Below, piece by piece: positions 1 to 6,601 of a DNA stretch of 16,153 bases. The stretch spans positions 1 to 16,153 of the forward strand of contig QQUD01000651.1 in NCBI GenBank assembly GCA_008501785.1. The letters run 5' to 3'. Under the pieces are notes generated by a model that saw nothing but the letters and a program-made list of their open reading frames with translations, was not told the DNA's origin and made no database searches. Positions within the stretch are counted from its first letter, which is position 1. Every line of letters starts with the position of its first letter. Source of the stretch: Chloroflexota bacterium (GTDB lineage: Bacteria; Chloroflexota; Anaerolineae; Promineifilales; Promineifilaceae). A program made the translations under genes and the position numbers.

Positions 1-1137
1 GGGCGGAATCTCTCCGGTAAATGGCTCGATATTTTCGGGATCGTCTGAGCCATCAAACAAGCTGAGTAGCGCGATGCCAATGATGGCAACAACAATGGTG
101 CCGATCACGGCATAGAGCCAGGTGCGGCGTTTGCGCGGTGGTGCTGGGGTTGGGGTTGGGGTTGGGGTGGGAACGGCCGTTTCTGTTTCCTGTTCTGGTG
201 CGGGTGCGGGTTGCGGGATGGGTGTAGGGGGAACGGCCGTTTCTACTTCTTGCGTCTGTGGTGGACGAATCGCAGCCACCGTTGGTCGTTCCGCTCCCGT
301 AGAAATGGTTGGATGTGCGGTTGCTTGTTCCAAAGCCTGGACCAAGTCGCCAGCCGTTGCATACCGATCCTCTTTTTCCTTGGCCAATGCTTTTAAAATG
401 ACGCGTTCCACATCTTCTGGTAAATCAGGATTGTACTTGCTGGGCGGGGGCAAAGGCGACTGAATGTGTTTAATCATTATCGCCATCGGCGTTTCTGCTT
501 GATAGGGTGGACGACCTGTGATCATTTCATACAAAATGACCCCCAGCGCATAAATGTCGCTGCGGTGGTCAATGCCTTGCCCCATACCTTGCTCTGGTGA
601 CATGTAAGCAGGTGTGCCTAAAATGCCGCCGGTGCGCGTAAGCTTGACACTTGTTTCCACCATGCGGGCCAGCCCAAAATCTGTAAGCAAACAGTTTCCT
701 CGTTCGTCAATGAGAACGTTACTTGGTTTTACATCACGGTGCATTACACCTTGGCCGTGTGCATAATCGAGTGCATCGCCAATTTGTGAAATAATGCGCC
801 GAATTTGTGGAAGAGACAGCGGTTGGTTTTGTTCGATCCAATCACTTAACTCACCCCCGCGAATGAAGCGCATTGCCATGTACGTGTAGCCATCCGATTC
901 GCCAAAATCGTGGACCGGCAAGATGTGAGGATGCTGCAATTTAGCAATGACGCGTGCTTCGCGCTTGAACCGCTCTACAAATTCGGGGTCTTTAGCAAAG
1001 TGCTGTGGCAGCACCTTTAGCGCCACGTATCTATCGACGCTGGGTTGGTACGCTTTGTATACGGCCGCCATGCCGCCTTCGCCAAGAGGGGCAACTACCT
1101 GATAGGGGCCGAACTGCCTGCCGGTTAAGTCTTCCAT
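1..1137 (-). CDS. PknB-type membrane Ser/Thr protein kinase, C-terminus cut by window edge
   Basis: The frame is open from ATG at 1137 to base 1 with no stop, giving 379 residues of a longer protein. The eukaryote-like kinase domain spans about residues 10-270. It has a glycine loop (GEGGMAAV, 19-26), the ATP lysine in VALK (K41), HRDVKPSN with catalytic D135, DFG with D153, and TPAYMSPE in the activation segment. A Pro/Thr-rich linker (about 272-335) contains a PTPTPTP run and two ETAVP peptides encoded by the repeated palindrome. A hydrophobic helix at about 340-361, preceded by RKRR, is the single transmembrane segment, so the kinase is cytoplasmic and the missing C-terminus should be outside. 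GGAG lies about 8 bases before the ATG. It follows a partner-switching cluster on the same strand and could phosphorylate the STAS proteins there (inference). The kinase assignment is firm; the external sensor is unknown. Confidence 0.95.
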   Translation of the reverse strand, partial: MEDLTGRQFGPYQVVAPLGEGGMAAVYKAYQPSVDRYVALKVLPQHFAKDPEFVERFKREARVIAKLQHPHILPVHDFGESDGYTYMAMRFIRGGELSDWIEQNQPLSLPQIRRIISQIGDALDYAHGQGVMHRDVKPSNVLIDERGNCLLTDFGLARMVETSVKLTRTGGILGTPAYMSPEQGMGQGIDHRSDIYALGVILYEMITGRPPYQAETPMAIMIKHIQSPLPPPSKYNPDLPEDVERVILKALAKEKEDRYATAGDLVQALEQATAHPTISTGAERPTVAAIRPPQTQEVETAVPPTPIPQPAPAPEQETETAVPTPTPTPTPAPPRKRRTWLYAVIGTIVVAIIGIALLSLFDGSDDPENIEPFTGEIPP

Positions 1138-1188
1138 TTATTGTTCTCCGGAATCAACCATTTGATTTTTGTATTGTGAGTTGGTGGG

Positions 1189-1218
1189 ATTGTACTTGAT
1201 TCCTTTTACAGTTGTCTA
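1189..1218 (-). promoter_or_regulatory. Possible sigma-70-type promoter of the Ser/Thr kinase gene
   Basis: Read on the minus strand, TAGACA (1218-1213) is separated by 18 bases from TACAAT (1194-1189). A leader of about 45 bases to the kinase ATG would follow. The match is 5 of 6 at both boxes. No transcription data are available, so this is pattern only. It would let the kinase be transcribed apart from the phosphatase operon upstream. Confidence 0.35.
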
Positions 1219-1235
1219 GCAGACTTAACAAACAG

Positions 1236-1483
1236 TTACACGACTGGTTGGGCTGCAACCGTTTCAATCAGTAACTCGCCATGAAATTGAGGGACGGCGA
1301 CGCGAAACCAGATGAAGGGAAATAGTGGATCTGGCAACCAATACAACCAGCCTAAATTATGAGCTTTTTGGGCATCGCCCCAATGAAAGTCCATCCATAC
1401 GTATAGAAGCCCCAGCCTAGTGGGCCTTCGGCAATAATTTGCTGGCTAGGTAAATGGGTGATTCGGATTGTTTTGGTTGCCAT
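1236..1483 (-). pseudogene. Small ORF broken by an apparent frameshift, unknown function
   Basis: From ATG at 1483 the minus strand reads MATKTIRITHLPSQQ and on to about GWGFYTYG, then stops at 1352. Around 1390-1400 the +1-shifted frame takes over with a natural-looking sequence (HWGDAQKAHNLGWLYW, then PDPLFPFIWFRVAVPQF) and ends at a TAA at 1236. Joined, it would be about 82 residues, rich in Trp and Tyr. The 248-base span is one base short of a whole number of codons, so a single missing base (sequencing error or mutation) would restore it. I recognise no family. No clear ribosome binding site precedes the ATG. It lies 50 bases after the phosphatase stop on the same strand. It could be chance open sequence, and confidence is modest. 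Confidence 0.35.
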
Positions 1484-1533
1484 GTGGTTAGTTTAGCGAA
1501 TGGTGTTTTAAAAACTGTAAGGAATTATCCTAA

Positions 1534-2637
1534 TTATTTGGTTCGTTTGACGACGATGAGTGTTAGGTCGTCGGATTGGGGTGTGTTGGCGGTGAAATTG
1601 GAAACGGCCGTTACTATCCCATCTACAATGTCACTTGCGCTCAAGTGAGCAATTTTGGCCAGCGTTTGTTGCAGCCGTTCATCGTCAAACATCGCCTTTT
1701 CAGCATTGTGTGCTTCGGTGACGCCATCGGTGAAAAAAACAAGCACATCATCAGGCGCAACGGTTACTTCTTGCTGCATGGGGTGAATTTCATCAAAAGC
1801 GCCCAGCAACATGCCGGGAACTTTTAATTGCGTCACGGTTTGTGTTTGCTGTCGCCACCAAAGCGGCCATTCATGCCCCGCATTTGCATAAGAAAGTTGT
1901 CCAGTATCGGTTTGTAAAGATGCATAAAATGCACTGGTGAAAAGCAGCGAGCCGACATCCTGGACAATGAAGCGATTGGTGCGGTGCAGCGTATCGGCCG
2001 GAGGGCGGTCATTGAGCGAGATGGCACGAATGACAGAACGAACTGACGCCATAAACAAGGCGGCCGGGACCCCTTTGCCGGTGACGTCGGCAATCACCAA
2101 ATTGAGTCGGTATGGATCGTGCGGTGATTGGATGAAGTCGTAAAGGTCGCCTCCCACTTGACGCGCTGCTTGATAGTATGCCGCAAACGCCCATCCTGGT
2201 GCCGTTGGAACCTGTTTGGGCAGCAGGCTCAGCTGGATGTCACGGCCAATTTTCATCTCTTCTTCGAGCCGTTGACGTTTGGCTTCGACTTCTATGAGGC
2301 GGCGCAGCCGGTTAGACATGATACTCATGACATGCAGCGCAAACTCTGGGTGCTGTTTGACCAGTTTGGCAAAGCGGGTGCGGTTGATGGGGAGGAGTTT
2401 GCAATGGGAAACGGCCGTTCCTGTAGCACTCCTTGCCCCTTCATCGATCAGTGCCATTTCACCCACAATATTTCCAGCCGACAACAAATCTAAAGGATGG
2501 CCCTCCACAGAAATTTGCAACTCCCCTTCTAATATTAAAAACATTTCATCGCCAATCTGGCCTTCATGAAAAATGACCTGATCTGGCTCAAACAAGAGGA
2601 AGTCTGTGGTGTTTTTAAATAAACTGAATGGATCCAT
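1534..2637 (-). CDS. Cyclic-nucleotide-binding domain fused to PP2C/SpoIIE (RsbU-type) phosphatase
   Basis: This 367-residue cytoplasmic protein has three parts. Residues 1-115 form a cNMP-binding (CAP-like) domain with the phosphate-binding cassette GEMALIDEGARSAT (59-72), including the arginine usual in nucleotide-binding members. A charged helical linker (about 110-140, EVEAKRQRLEEEMKIGRDIQ) precedes the SpoIIE-type phosphatase. That domain has the metal-binding motifs QVGGDLYDF (D164, D167), DVTGKG (184-189), TDGVTEA and DDLTLIVV near the C-terminus. Known relatives dephosphorylate STAS anti-anti-sigma proteins, so the two STAS proteins upstream are the natural substrates (inference). The start is 42 bases after the stop of the second STAS gene, with only a weak ribosome binding site. 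Two palindromes encode TAVS peptides, one of them in the cNMP domain. The activating ligand may be cAMP, c-di-GMP or none. Confidence 0.93.
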   Translation of the reverse strand: MDPFSLFKNTTDFLLFEPDQVIFHEGQIGDEMFLILEGELQISVEGHPLDLLSAGNIVGEMALIDEGARSATGTAVSHCKLLPINRTRFAKLVKQHPEFALHVMSIMSNRLRRLIEVEAKRQRLEEEMKIGRDIQLSLLPKQVPTAPGWAFAAYYQAARQVGGDLYDFIQSPHDPYRLNLVIADVTGKGVPAALFMASVRSVIRAISLNDRPPADTLHRTNRFIVQDVGSLLFTSAFYASLQTDTGQLSYANAGHEWPLWWRQQTQTVTQLKVPGMLLGAFDEIHPMQQEVTVAPDDVLVFFTDGVTEAHNAEKAMFDDERLQQTLAKIAHLSASDIVDGIVTAVSNFTANTPQSDDLTLIVVKRTK

Positions 2638-2679
2638 GAGATTGGTGGCTAAAAACTATAGACCATCAGCTTTTAACCT

Positions 2680-3099
2680 TTAGCTGAATGAGGCTAAAGC
2701 TTCTTCCCGATCAAAATAGATGGCTAAAATTTTGTCAAACCCGGTGACTTGTAGAGTTTGGGCAACGCGTGATTGGGGATTTAACAATTTGCAGTGTCGA
2801 TCCTGTCCGCTTTCGCTTTGGACTTCGTGAGCAATGGCACGCATTGGGTTCCACTGATCTTCTGACTCTGCTGGCGATTCCTCGCGCATGATCAGAGCCA
2901 CGCGATGAAAGGCGACAAGACCAGAACTGGCCATGAAGGGGACTTGACTCAGGTCAATTAATAAGTTACGTGTGCCAAGTTGGTAAAGGTCGGCAGCTTT
3001 TTCGACGAGGGTTAAATAATTTGAGGCGTCGAGTTCTCCAATGAGAGAAATCACGGAAATGGTGACGGGGGCTTGAATGGTTTCTACTTCTATTTTCAT
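2680..3099 (-). CDS. STAS-domain anti-sigma factor antagonist (RsbV/SpoIIAA-like), second copy
   Basis: This 139-residue STAS protein begins with MKIEVE. I chose ATG at 3099 over a TTG at 3111 because GAGTAGG lies just upstream of the ATG and family N-termini start right at the first strand. GELDASNY (21-28), LLIDLSQVPFMASSGL (46-61) and GFDKILAIY are typical. S58/S59 is where the partner kinase would phosphorylate and the RsbU-type phosphatase would remove the phosphate. It is longer than the usual 105-115 residues because of an acidic insertion (EESPAESEDQW and beyond) after the SGL helix, before HCKLLNP. It begins 17 bases after the anti-sigma kinase stop, so the genes should be cotranscribed. 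The family is clear; the partner is inferred. Confidence 0.9.
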   Translation of the reverse strand: MKIEVETIQAPVTISVISLIGELDASNYLTLVEKAADLYQLGTRNLLIDLSQVPFMASSGLVAFHRVALIMREESPAESEDQWNPMRAIAHEVQSESGQDRHCKLLNPQSRVAQTLQVTGFDKILAIYFDREEALASFS

Positions 3100-3116
3100 G
3101 TGCCTACTCAAAAAAA

Positions 3117-3545
3117 TTATTTTATGATTGCATCATATTTAATCATGATTAATTCGTTTTCGCCATCATTGGTGGTGCGATAAGTAAGGTCATCGGTAAA
3201 TTCGCGAATCATATGCACACCGAGACCGCCCGGTGTACGTGCTTCGAGTGGCAGGGTGATGTCGGGTTTGGGAACCGAGGTGGGGTCGAAGGGATGGGCA
3301 TGGTCTCGTAGTCGAATGATCAAATGGTTGTTTTGACGTGCAACCATTATTTCAATATCCCCTGCTTTATGATTGTAGCCGTGATTGAGAATATTGGTGA
3401 TAGCCTCGTTGGTAGATACGATTAATTCGGAAATTGCATCGGGTGTACCATCAAGGGAAACGGCCGTTTGCTCGACAAACTGTCGAATGGCTGGTAGGTC
3501 GTTTTGAGAAACGGCCGTAAATTTTTTTACTTCTGCCTGATCCAT
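3117..3545 (-). CDS. RsbW/SpoIIAB-type anti-sigma serine kinase (HATPase_c_2)
   Basis: This 142-residue soluble GHKL ATPase fold has an N-box STNEAITNILNHGY (44-57, with E47 and N51), a G1 region LRDHAHPFDP and a G2 region GGLGVHMIREF. The length is normal for RsbW-type kinases, which bind a sigma factor or other partner and phosphorylate the STAS antagonist. The start codon overlaps the stop of the upstream STAS gene by one base (TAATG), so translation is probably coupled and the two proteins made in equal amounts. G1 reads DHAHPFD rather than the common DxGxG pattern, as often seen in RsbW-like proteins. Two palindromes encode TAVS, one at residues 10-13 and one at 27-30. No sigma factor gene is nearby, so the target is unknown. 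Confidence 0.92.
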   Translation of the reverse strand: MDQAEVKKFTAVSQNDLPAIRQFVEQTAVSLDGTPDAISELIVSTNEAITNILNHGYNHKAGDIEIMVARQNNHLIIRLRDHAHPFDPTSVPKPDITLPLEARTPGGLGVHMIREFTDDLTYRTTNDGENELIMIKYDAIIK

Positions 3546-3937
3546 TAGAATGACGCCAAAGCCTCTGTTTGATCATTGTAAATTGCTAGAAACATGTCGT
3601 AGCCAGAGACTTGCAGAGCTTTTAAGCCATGTTTGGTCGGATTAAGCAGCTTGAGATGCGAAGATGTATATGTGCCCGCTGCAATTCCCATACGCCGAGC
3701 TTTTTGTTCTTCTGGCGATTCAGGTGGACTCAGCAGCGTGTAAACAGAATGAATCGCCCGCAATCCAGCACTGCTAATAAACGGCACTTCACTCAAATCT
3801 AGCAATATGTGACGAGTCCCTCCATTGATAATTGTTTGTGATTGCGAAGTTAAAGGTTCTTCATCATTCAAATCGCCAATAAGTTTGAGAATGGATACAG
3901 ATACATTTCCCATTGCTTGTGATGCCACAATAACCAT
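3545..3937 (-). CDS. STAS-domain anti-sigma factor antagonist, first gene of the operon
   Basis: This 130-residue STAS protein has ILLDLSEVPFISSAGLRAIH (44-63), with S55/S56 as the expected phosphorylation site. The first half is divergent: LIGDLNDEEPL replaces the usual GELDAS.Y. Like the other STAS copy it has a long insertion (PPESPEEQKARR and following) before HLKLLNP, and the same ALQVSGYDMFLAIY ending. The two copies are therefore probably diverged duplicates. A strong ribosome binding site AAAGGAGA lies about 8 bases before the ATG. It is the promoter-proximal gene of the minus-strand operon, facing away from the histidine kinase at 4201. Confidence 0.9.
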   Translation of the reverse strand: MVIVASQAMGNVSVSILKLIGDLNDEEPLTSQSQTIINGGTRHILLDLSEVPFISSAGLRAIHSVYTLLSPPESPEEQKARRMGIAAGTYTSSHLKLLNPTKHGLKALQVSGYDMFLAIYNDQTEALASF

Positions 3938-3988
3938 GAGGTCTCCTTTCGAATCGAATATAAGGGAGATTTCCCCTTGTGATTCGTA

Positions 3989-4017
3989 AATATACAGTTG
4001 AGATTTCTTTGAGTAAA
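3989..4017 (-). promoter_or_regulatory. Possible promoter of the partner-switching operon
   Basis: On the minus strand TTTACT (4017-4012), a 17-base spacer and TATATT (3994-3989) give a fair sigma-70-type match, about 50 bases before the first STAS start. A second TATATT at 3962-3957 lacks a good upstream box. This is pattern only; if the operon is under an alternative sigma factor the boxes would differ. Confidence 0.3.
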
Positions 4018-4084
4018 GTTATCGTTTGTTGATAGTTTAATAGTAAAGGCGATTAGGGTTTTGGTCAATAAAATTTGAGTGTGT

Positions 4085-4178
4085 CGTGCTAGGCAAAGGG
4101 CGAACCTTGGGGAAGCCGTATCAGGCAAAGGGCAAGCGATTATGGTCATTAGGGCCATTCGCCCTTTGCCTGACACGA
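4085..4178. repeat. Competing inverted repeats upstream of the histidine kinase
   Basis: AGGCAAAGGGC occurs three times here: direct at 4091-4101 and 4123-4133, inverted at 4161-4171. The right arm can pair with the first copy (4091-4104 with 4158-4171, 14 perfect base pairs, 18 of 20 if extended through CGTG) or with the second (4121-4133 with 4161-4173, 13 perfect base pairs, 27-base loop), but not both. The right arm overlaps the likely -35 box of the kinase promoter. This suggests an operator or a structural switch in the divergent control region. It could instead be a small repeat element. Confidence 0.75.
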
Positions 4179-4193
4179 GGAACACACTATAAT
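4166..4193 (+). promoter_or_regulatory. Sigma-70-type promoter for a probably leaderless histidine kinase mRNA
   Basis: TTGCCT (4166-4171), a 16-base spacer and a perfect TATAAT (4188-4193) lie directly before the kinase gene. Transcription would start about seven bases on, near 4200, with the ATGATG at 4201. No Shine-Dalgarno sequence precedes the ATG. This fits a leaderless transcript. Confidence 0.6.
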
Positions 4194-4200
4194 TTTTGGC

Positions 4201-5820
4201 ATGATGGAACCATTGAAACAAGCAAAGGTTGATAATTGTTTGTTTGCTGTTTTGCGCGTATTGAATTCGGGGCAGTCGCTACCGGATGTATTGAATTTTA
4301 TTGTTGTGCGGGCAAGTGAGATGATGGGAGGGGAAACGGCCGTTTCTATCCGCCGTTTTGATCATGATAAGCACCTTTCTATTTTGGAAGCTGAACATCT
4401 ATTGGCCCCGGCACTTCGTGATATCGCGGTTGTGTCTCTTGGTGCATCACAATCTGCTGCCGCATCCAAGCGAGCGCCAATTGTCTTGCCTAACCTGACA
4501 CATGCAGTCCTTGAATTTGAGAATCAAAACAGGTTTGAGGCACTGCTCGCGCATTATAAAAGCTATCTGGCTGTGCCGCTGATCGTGCGCGATGTTGTCA
4601 TTGGGGAGATGGCTTTTTATTTTCCACACAAACGGACCATTGCAACGGATGATGTAAATGGTGCAAAAACGTTGGCCGAGCAAGCCGCATTGGCGATAGA
4701 AAATGCCCGCCTGCATGAAGCCGAGCAAATGCGACAACGCGAATTGCAAACGCTGTTAGATGTGACTGAAGCAGCAAGCAGCTCGCTGCATTTGGAAGAG
4801 ACGTTGGATGCAGCGGTCAATCGCCTTTTAAGACTGGTTGAATCAGAGCGTATCGGTGTGGTCATTTTTGACGACCACCATGAGAATATGGTTTTTCGCA
4901 AGGTGTATCCCTCTCGGTTTGTTTCAGAAGCAGAATGGAATCACTTAATGCCGATTGGTCAGCACGTGATTAAGCAAGGAAAATCGCTTTATTTTGCACC
5001 CCATTCTGCACCTGGTGTTGCAGATGAGCCGATGGCTATTGTGCCTGTGCAGGCGCGCGGGCGAACGTTTGGTGTTTTAGGCATTGTGGGACATCCTAAC
5101 CAGCAGTTTACGTCGCAGCAGTTAGTGTTGTTTGATTCGGTGGGTGCGCAGCTTGGTAGTGCTGTTGACCATGCACGGCTGACAGAGCAGGCAGAAGCGG
5201 CAGCGATTACGCAAGAGCGTAACCGATTGGCGCGGGACCTGCATGATGCGGTGACGCAAACGCTATTTTCGGCGAGTTTGATTGCAGATGTACTGCCACG
5301 CATTTGGGAAAAGAATCCAGAGCAAGGGGTGGCACGGTTAGATGAGTTGAAAGAGCTGACGCGTGGTGCGCTGGCAGAGATGCGTTCTTTGCTGCTGGAA
5401 CTGCGTCCGGCAACGCTGACGGAGAGCAGTTTGAGTGAACTGCTGCGCCAGTTGACGGATGCGGTAGTGGGACGGTCGCGGATTCCGATTGAGTTGGCGG
5501 TTGGGGGTGTGGAACGGCCGTTACCCCCCGACATACAAGTCGCACTCTATCGCATTGCCCAAGAATCGCTGAACAACATTGTCAAGCATGCCCAGGCTGA
5601 ACACATCAAAATTGACGTTCAATTTGACACAGAATTCGTTAAATTTTCTGTTGAGGATGATGGCCGTGGGTTTGTTCTGCAAGAAGTAGGGAACAATTCG
5701 ATGGGGCTGGGAATTATGCAAGAACGCGCCGAAAAAATTGGCGCAACGTTGACGATTAAAACAAATGTGGGGGGCGGAACGACAATTTACGTAATTTGCC
5801 CTATAAAAAGTGAAACATGA
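4201..5820 (+). CDS. GAF-GAF sensor histidine kinase, NarL/DesK (HisKA_3) type
   Basis: This 539-residue protein has no transmembrane helix, so it is a cytoplasmic sensor. Two GAF domains lie at about 20-170 and 190-335, the first ending in EQAALAIENARLHE, typical of the GAF-to-helix exit. HisKA_3 follows with ERNRLARDLHDAVTQ, the phospho-accepting histidine being H348, then ELRPATL. The HATPase_c domain (about 445-535) has ESLNNIVKHA (N-box, N459), EDDGRGF (G1) and GLGIMQERA (G2). The GAF ligand cannot be told from sequence. The stop overlaps the response regulator start (ATGA), marking a cognate pair. The start at 4201 (ATGATG) is set by the promoter immediately upstream. Palindromes encode ETAVS in GAF1 and ERPL between the two kinase subdomains. 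Confidence 0.95.
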   Translation: MMEPLKQAKVDNCLFAVLRVLNSGQSLPDVLNFIVVRASEMMGGETAVSIRRFDHDKHLSILEAEHLLAPALRDIAVVSLGASQSAAASKRAPIVLPNLTHAVLEFENQNRFEALLAHYKSYLAVPLIVRDVVIGEMAFYFPHKRTIATDDVNGAKTLAEQAALAIENARLHEAEQMRQRELQTLLDVTEAASSSLHLEETLDAAVNRLLRLVESERIGVVIFDDHHENMVFRKVYPSRFVSEAEWNHLMPIGQHVIKQGKSLYFAPHSAPGVADEPMAIVPVQARGRTFGVLGIVGHPNQQFTSQQLVLFDSVGAQLGSAVDHARLTEQAEAAAITQERNRLARDLHDAVTQTLFSASLIADVLPRIWEKNPEQGVARLDELKELTRGALAEMRSLLLELRPATLTESSLSELLRQLTDAVVGRSRIPIELAVGGVERPLPPDIQVALYRIAQESLNNIVKHAQAEHIKIDVQFDTEFVKFSVEDDGRGFVLQEVGNNSMGLGIMQERAEKIGATLTIKTNVGGGTTIYVICPIKSET

Positions 5821-6452
5821 CAAATCCAATTCGTGTAATGATCGTGGATGATCATAAAGTGGTTCGCAGCGGTTTATCTGCTTTTTTGATGATTTTTGAT
5901 GACTTAGAACTCGTTGCGGAAGCGGGCGGCGGCGAAGAAGCCATTCAGCTTTGTGCAGAACAGCGACCAGATGTAGTGTTGATGGATTTGATGATGCCTG
6001 GAATGGATGGTGCCGAAACAACGCAAGCGATTCGCAGCCAATTTCCGAGCGTGCAAGTGATTGCGCTCACCAGTTTTCGGGAAGAGGAACTGGTGCAAAA
6101 AGCATTAAAAGCAGGCGCACTCAGCTATTTGTTGAAAAATGTGTCGGCTGATGCGTTGGCCGATGCGATTCGTGCAGCTGATGTAGGCCGTCCCACGCTG
6201 GCCCCAGAAGCAACAGCGGCCTTGATTCATGTGGCTACCCAACCACCCCAAATTGAATATGATTTGACAGCCCGTGAATTGGATGTGCTAAATTTGATGG
6301 TGCAAGGCATGAGCAATCCAAAGATTGCCGAATCACTCGTTGTCAGCCGCTCAACAGTCAAGTTTCATGTAAGCAGCATTTTGTCGAAATTGCAGGTAAA
6401 CGGCCGTACGGAAGCTGTCGCGCTTGCCCTTAAAGAAAATCTTTTGGATTAA
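5817..6452 (+). CDS. NarL/FixJ-family response regulator (REC + LuxR-type HTH)
   Basis: At 211 residues the length is normal for the family. The receiver domain (1-120) has the acidic pair D11/D12, phospho-acceptor D57 in VVLMDLMMPGMDG, T85 and K107. The LuxR-type helix-turn-helix (about 148-211) has LTARELDVLNLMVQGMSNPKIAESL and STVKFHVSSILSKL. It should be phosphorylated by the overlapping upstream kinase and then bind DNA as a dimer. The control region at 4085-4178, with its repeated arms, is a candidate site (inference). A palindrome variant encodes NGRTEA in the last helix region, where family members often have a similar N-R-T-E motif. Confidence 0.96.
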   Translation: MTNPIRVMIVDDHKVVRSGLSAFLMIFDDLELVAEAGGGEEAIQLCAEQRPDVVLMDLMMPGMDGAETTQAIRSQFPSVQVIALTSFREEELVQKALKAGALSYLLKNVSADALADAIRAADVGRPTLAPEATAALIHVATQPPQIEYDLTARELDVLNLMVQGMSNPKIAESLVVSRSTVKFHVSSILSKLQVNGRTEAVALALKENLLD

Positions 6453-6524
6453 GAGACAGAGACAGAGATAGAGACAGAGACAGAGGCAGAAAAGATCTCT
6501 CCTATCCCTGTCTCTGTCTCTGTC
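6453..6524. repeat. GAGACA tandem repeat with its inverse; hairpin after the response regulator
   Basis: Immediately after the stop codon, GAGACA units run to about 6483, interrupted once by GATA. They are followed after a short spacer by CTGTCTCTGTCTCTGTC (6508-6524). The arms pair in several registers, up to about 18 base pairs, and would form a strong hairpin in RNA. There is no T-run directly after it. It may end or attenuate transcription between the two response regulators, or protect the 3' end of the first message. Confidence 0.75.
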
Positions 6525-6531
6525 TTCCTGC

Positions 6532-6545
6532 CCACCTGACCAGGT
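6532..6545. repeat. CCACCTGACCAGGT, copy 1 of an interrupted palindrome
   Basis: ACCTG-AC-CAGGT is an interrupted palindrome. The same 14 bases recur exactly at 9240-9253, also just downstream of a tandem-unit hairpin in a gene gap. It could be a protein-binding site. Confidence 0.5.
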
Positions 6546-6549
6546 TTTT

Positions 6550-6588
6550 AACTCACTAGCTGCATGATGTGGTTGGTGAGTTTTTGTT
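6550..6588 (+). terminator. Weak terminator-like hairpin before the stand-alone receiver gene
   Basis: AACTCAC (6550-6556) pairs with GTGAGTT (6576-6582) and runs into TTTTTGTTTT. The stem is only 7 base pairs with a 19-base loop, so it would work poorly as a terminator. It covers the GTG at 6569 that could otherwise be taken as the start of the next gene. Confidence 0.3.
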
Positions 6589-6601
6589 TTATGGTGTGGA
6601 T

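Noticed and set aside
122..463. Plus-strand Gly/Val-rich open frame (GVGVGVGVG)
   Set aside because: It is the reverse reading of the Pro/Thr linker of the Ser/Thr kinase on the minus strand.
1454..1648. Plus-strand 64-codon frame between the kinase and phosphatase genes
   Set aside because: It overlaps the end of the phosphatase gene in antisense and shows no protein-like features.
4989..5534. Minus-strand open frame of 181 codons inside the histidine kinase gene
   Set aside because: It is Ser/Arg-rich low-complexity shadow of a gene with all histidine kinase motifs on the plus strand.
5521..6021. Minus-strand 166-codon frame across the kinase-regulator overlap
   Set aside because: It is antisense to two well-supported genes and has no recognisable motif.
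6453..6524. CRISPR-like array from GAGACA units
   Set aside because: The units are six bases with no spacers; this is a simple repeat with its inverse.
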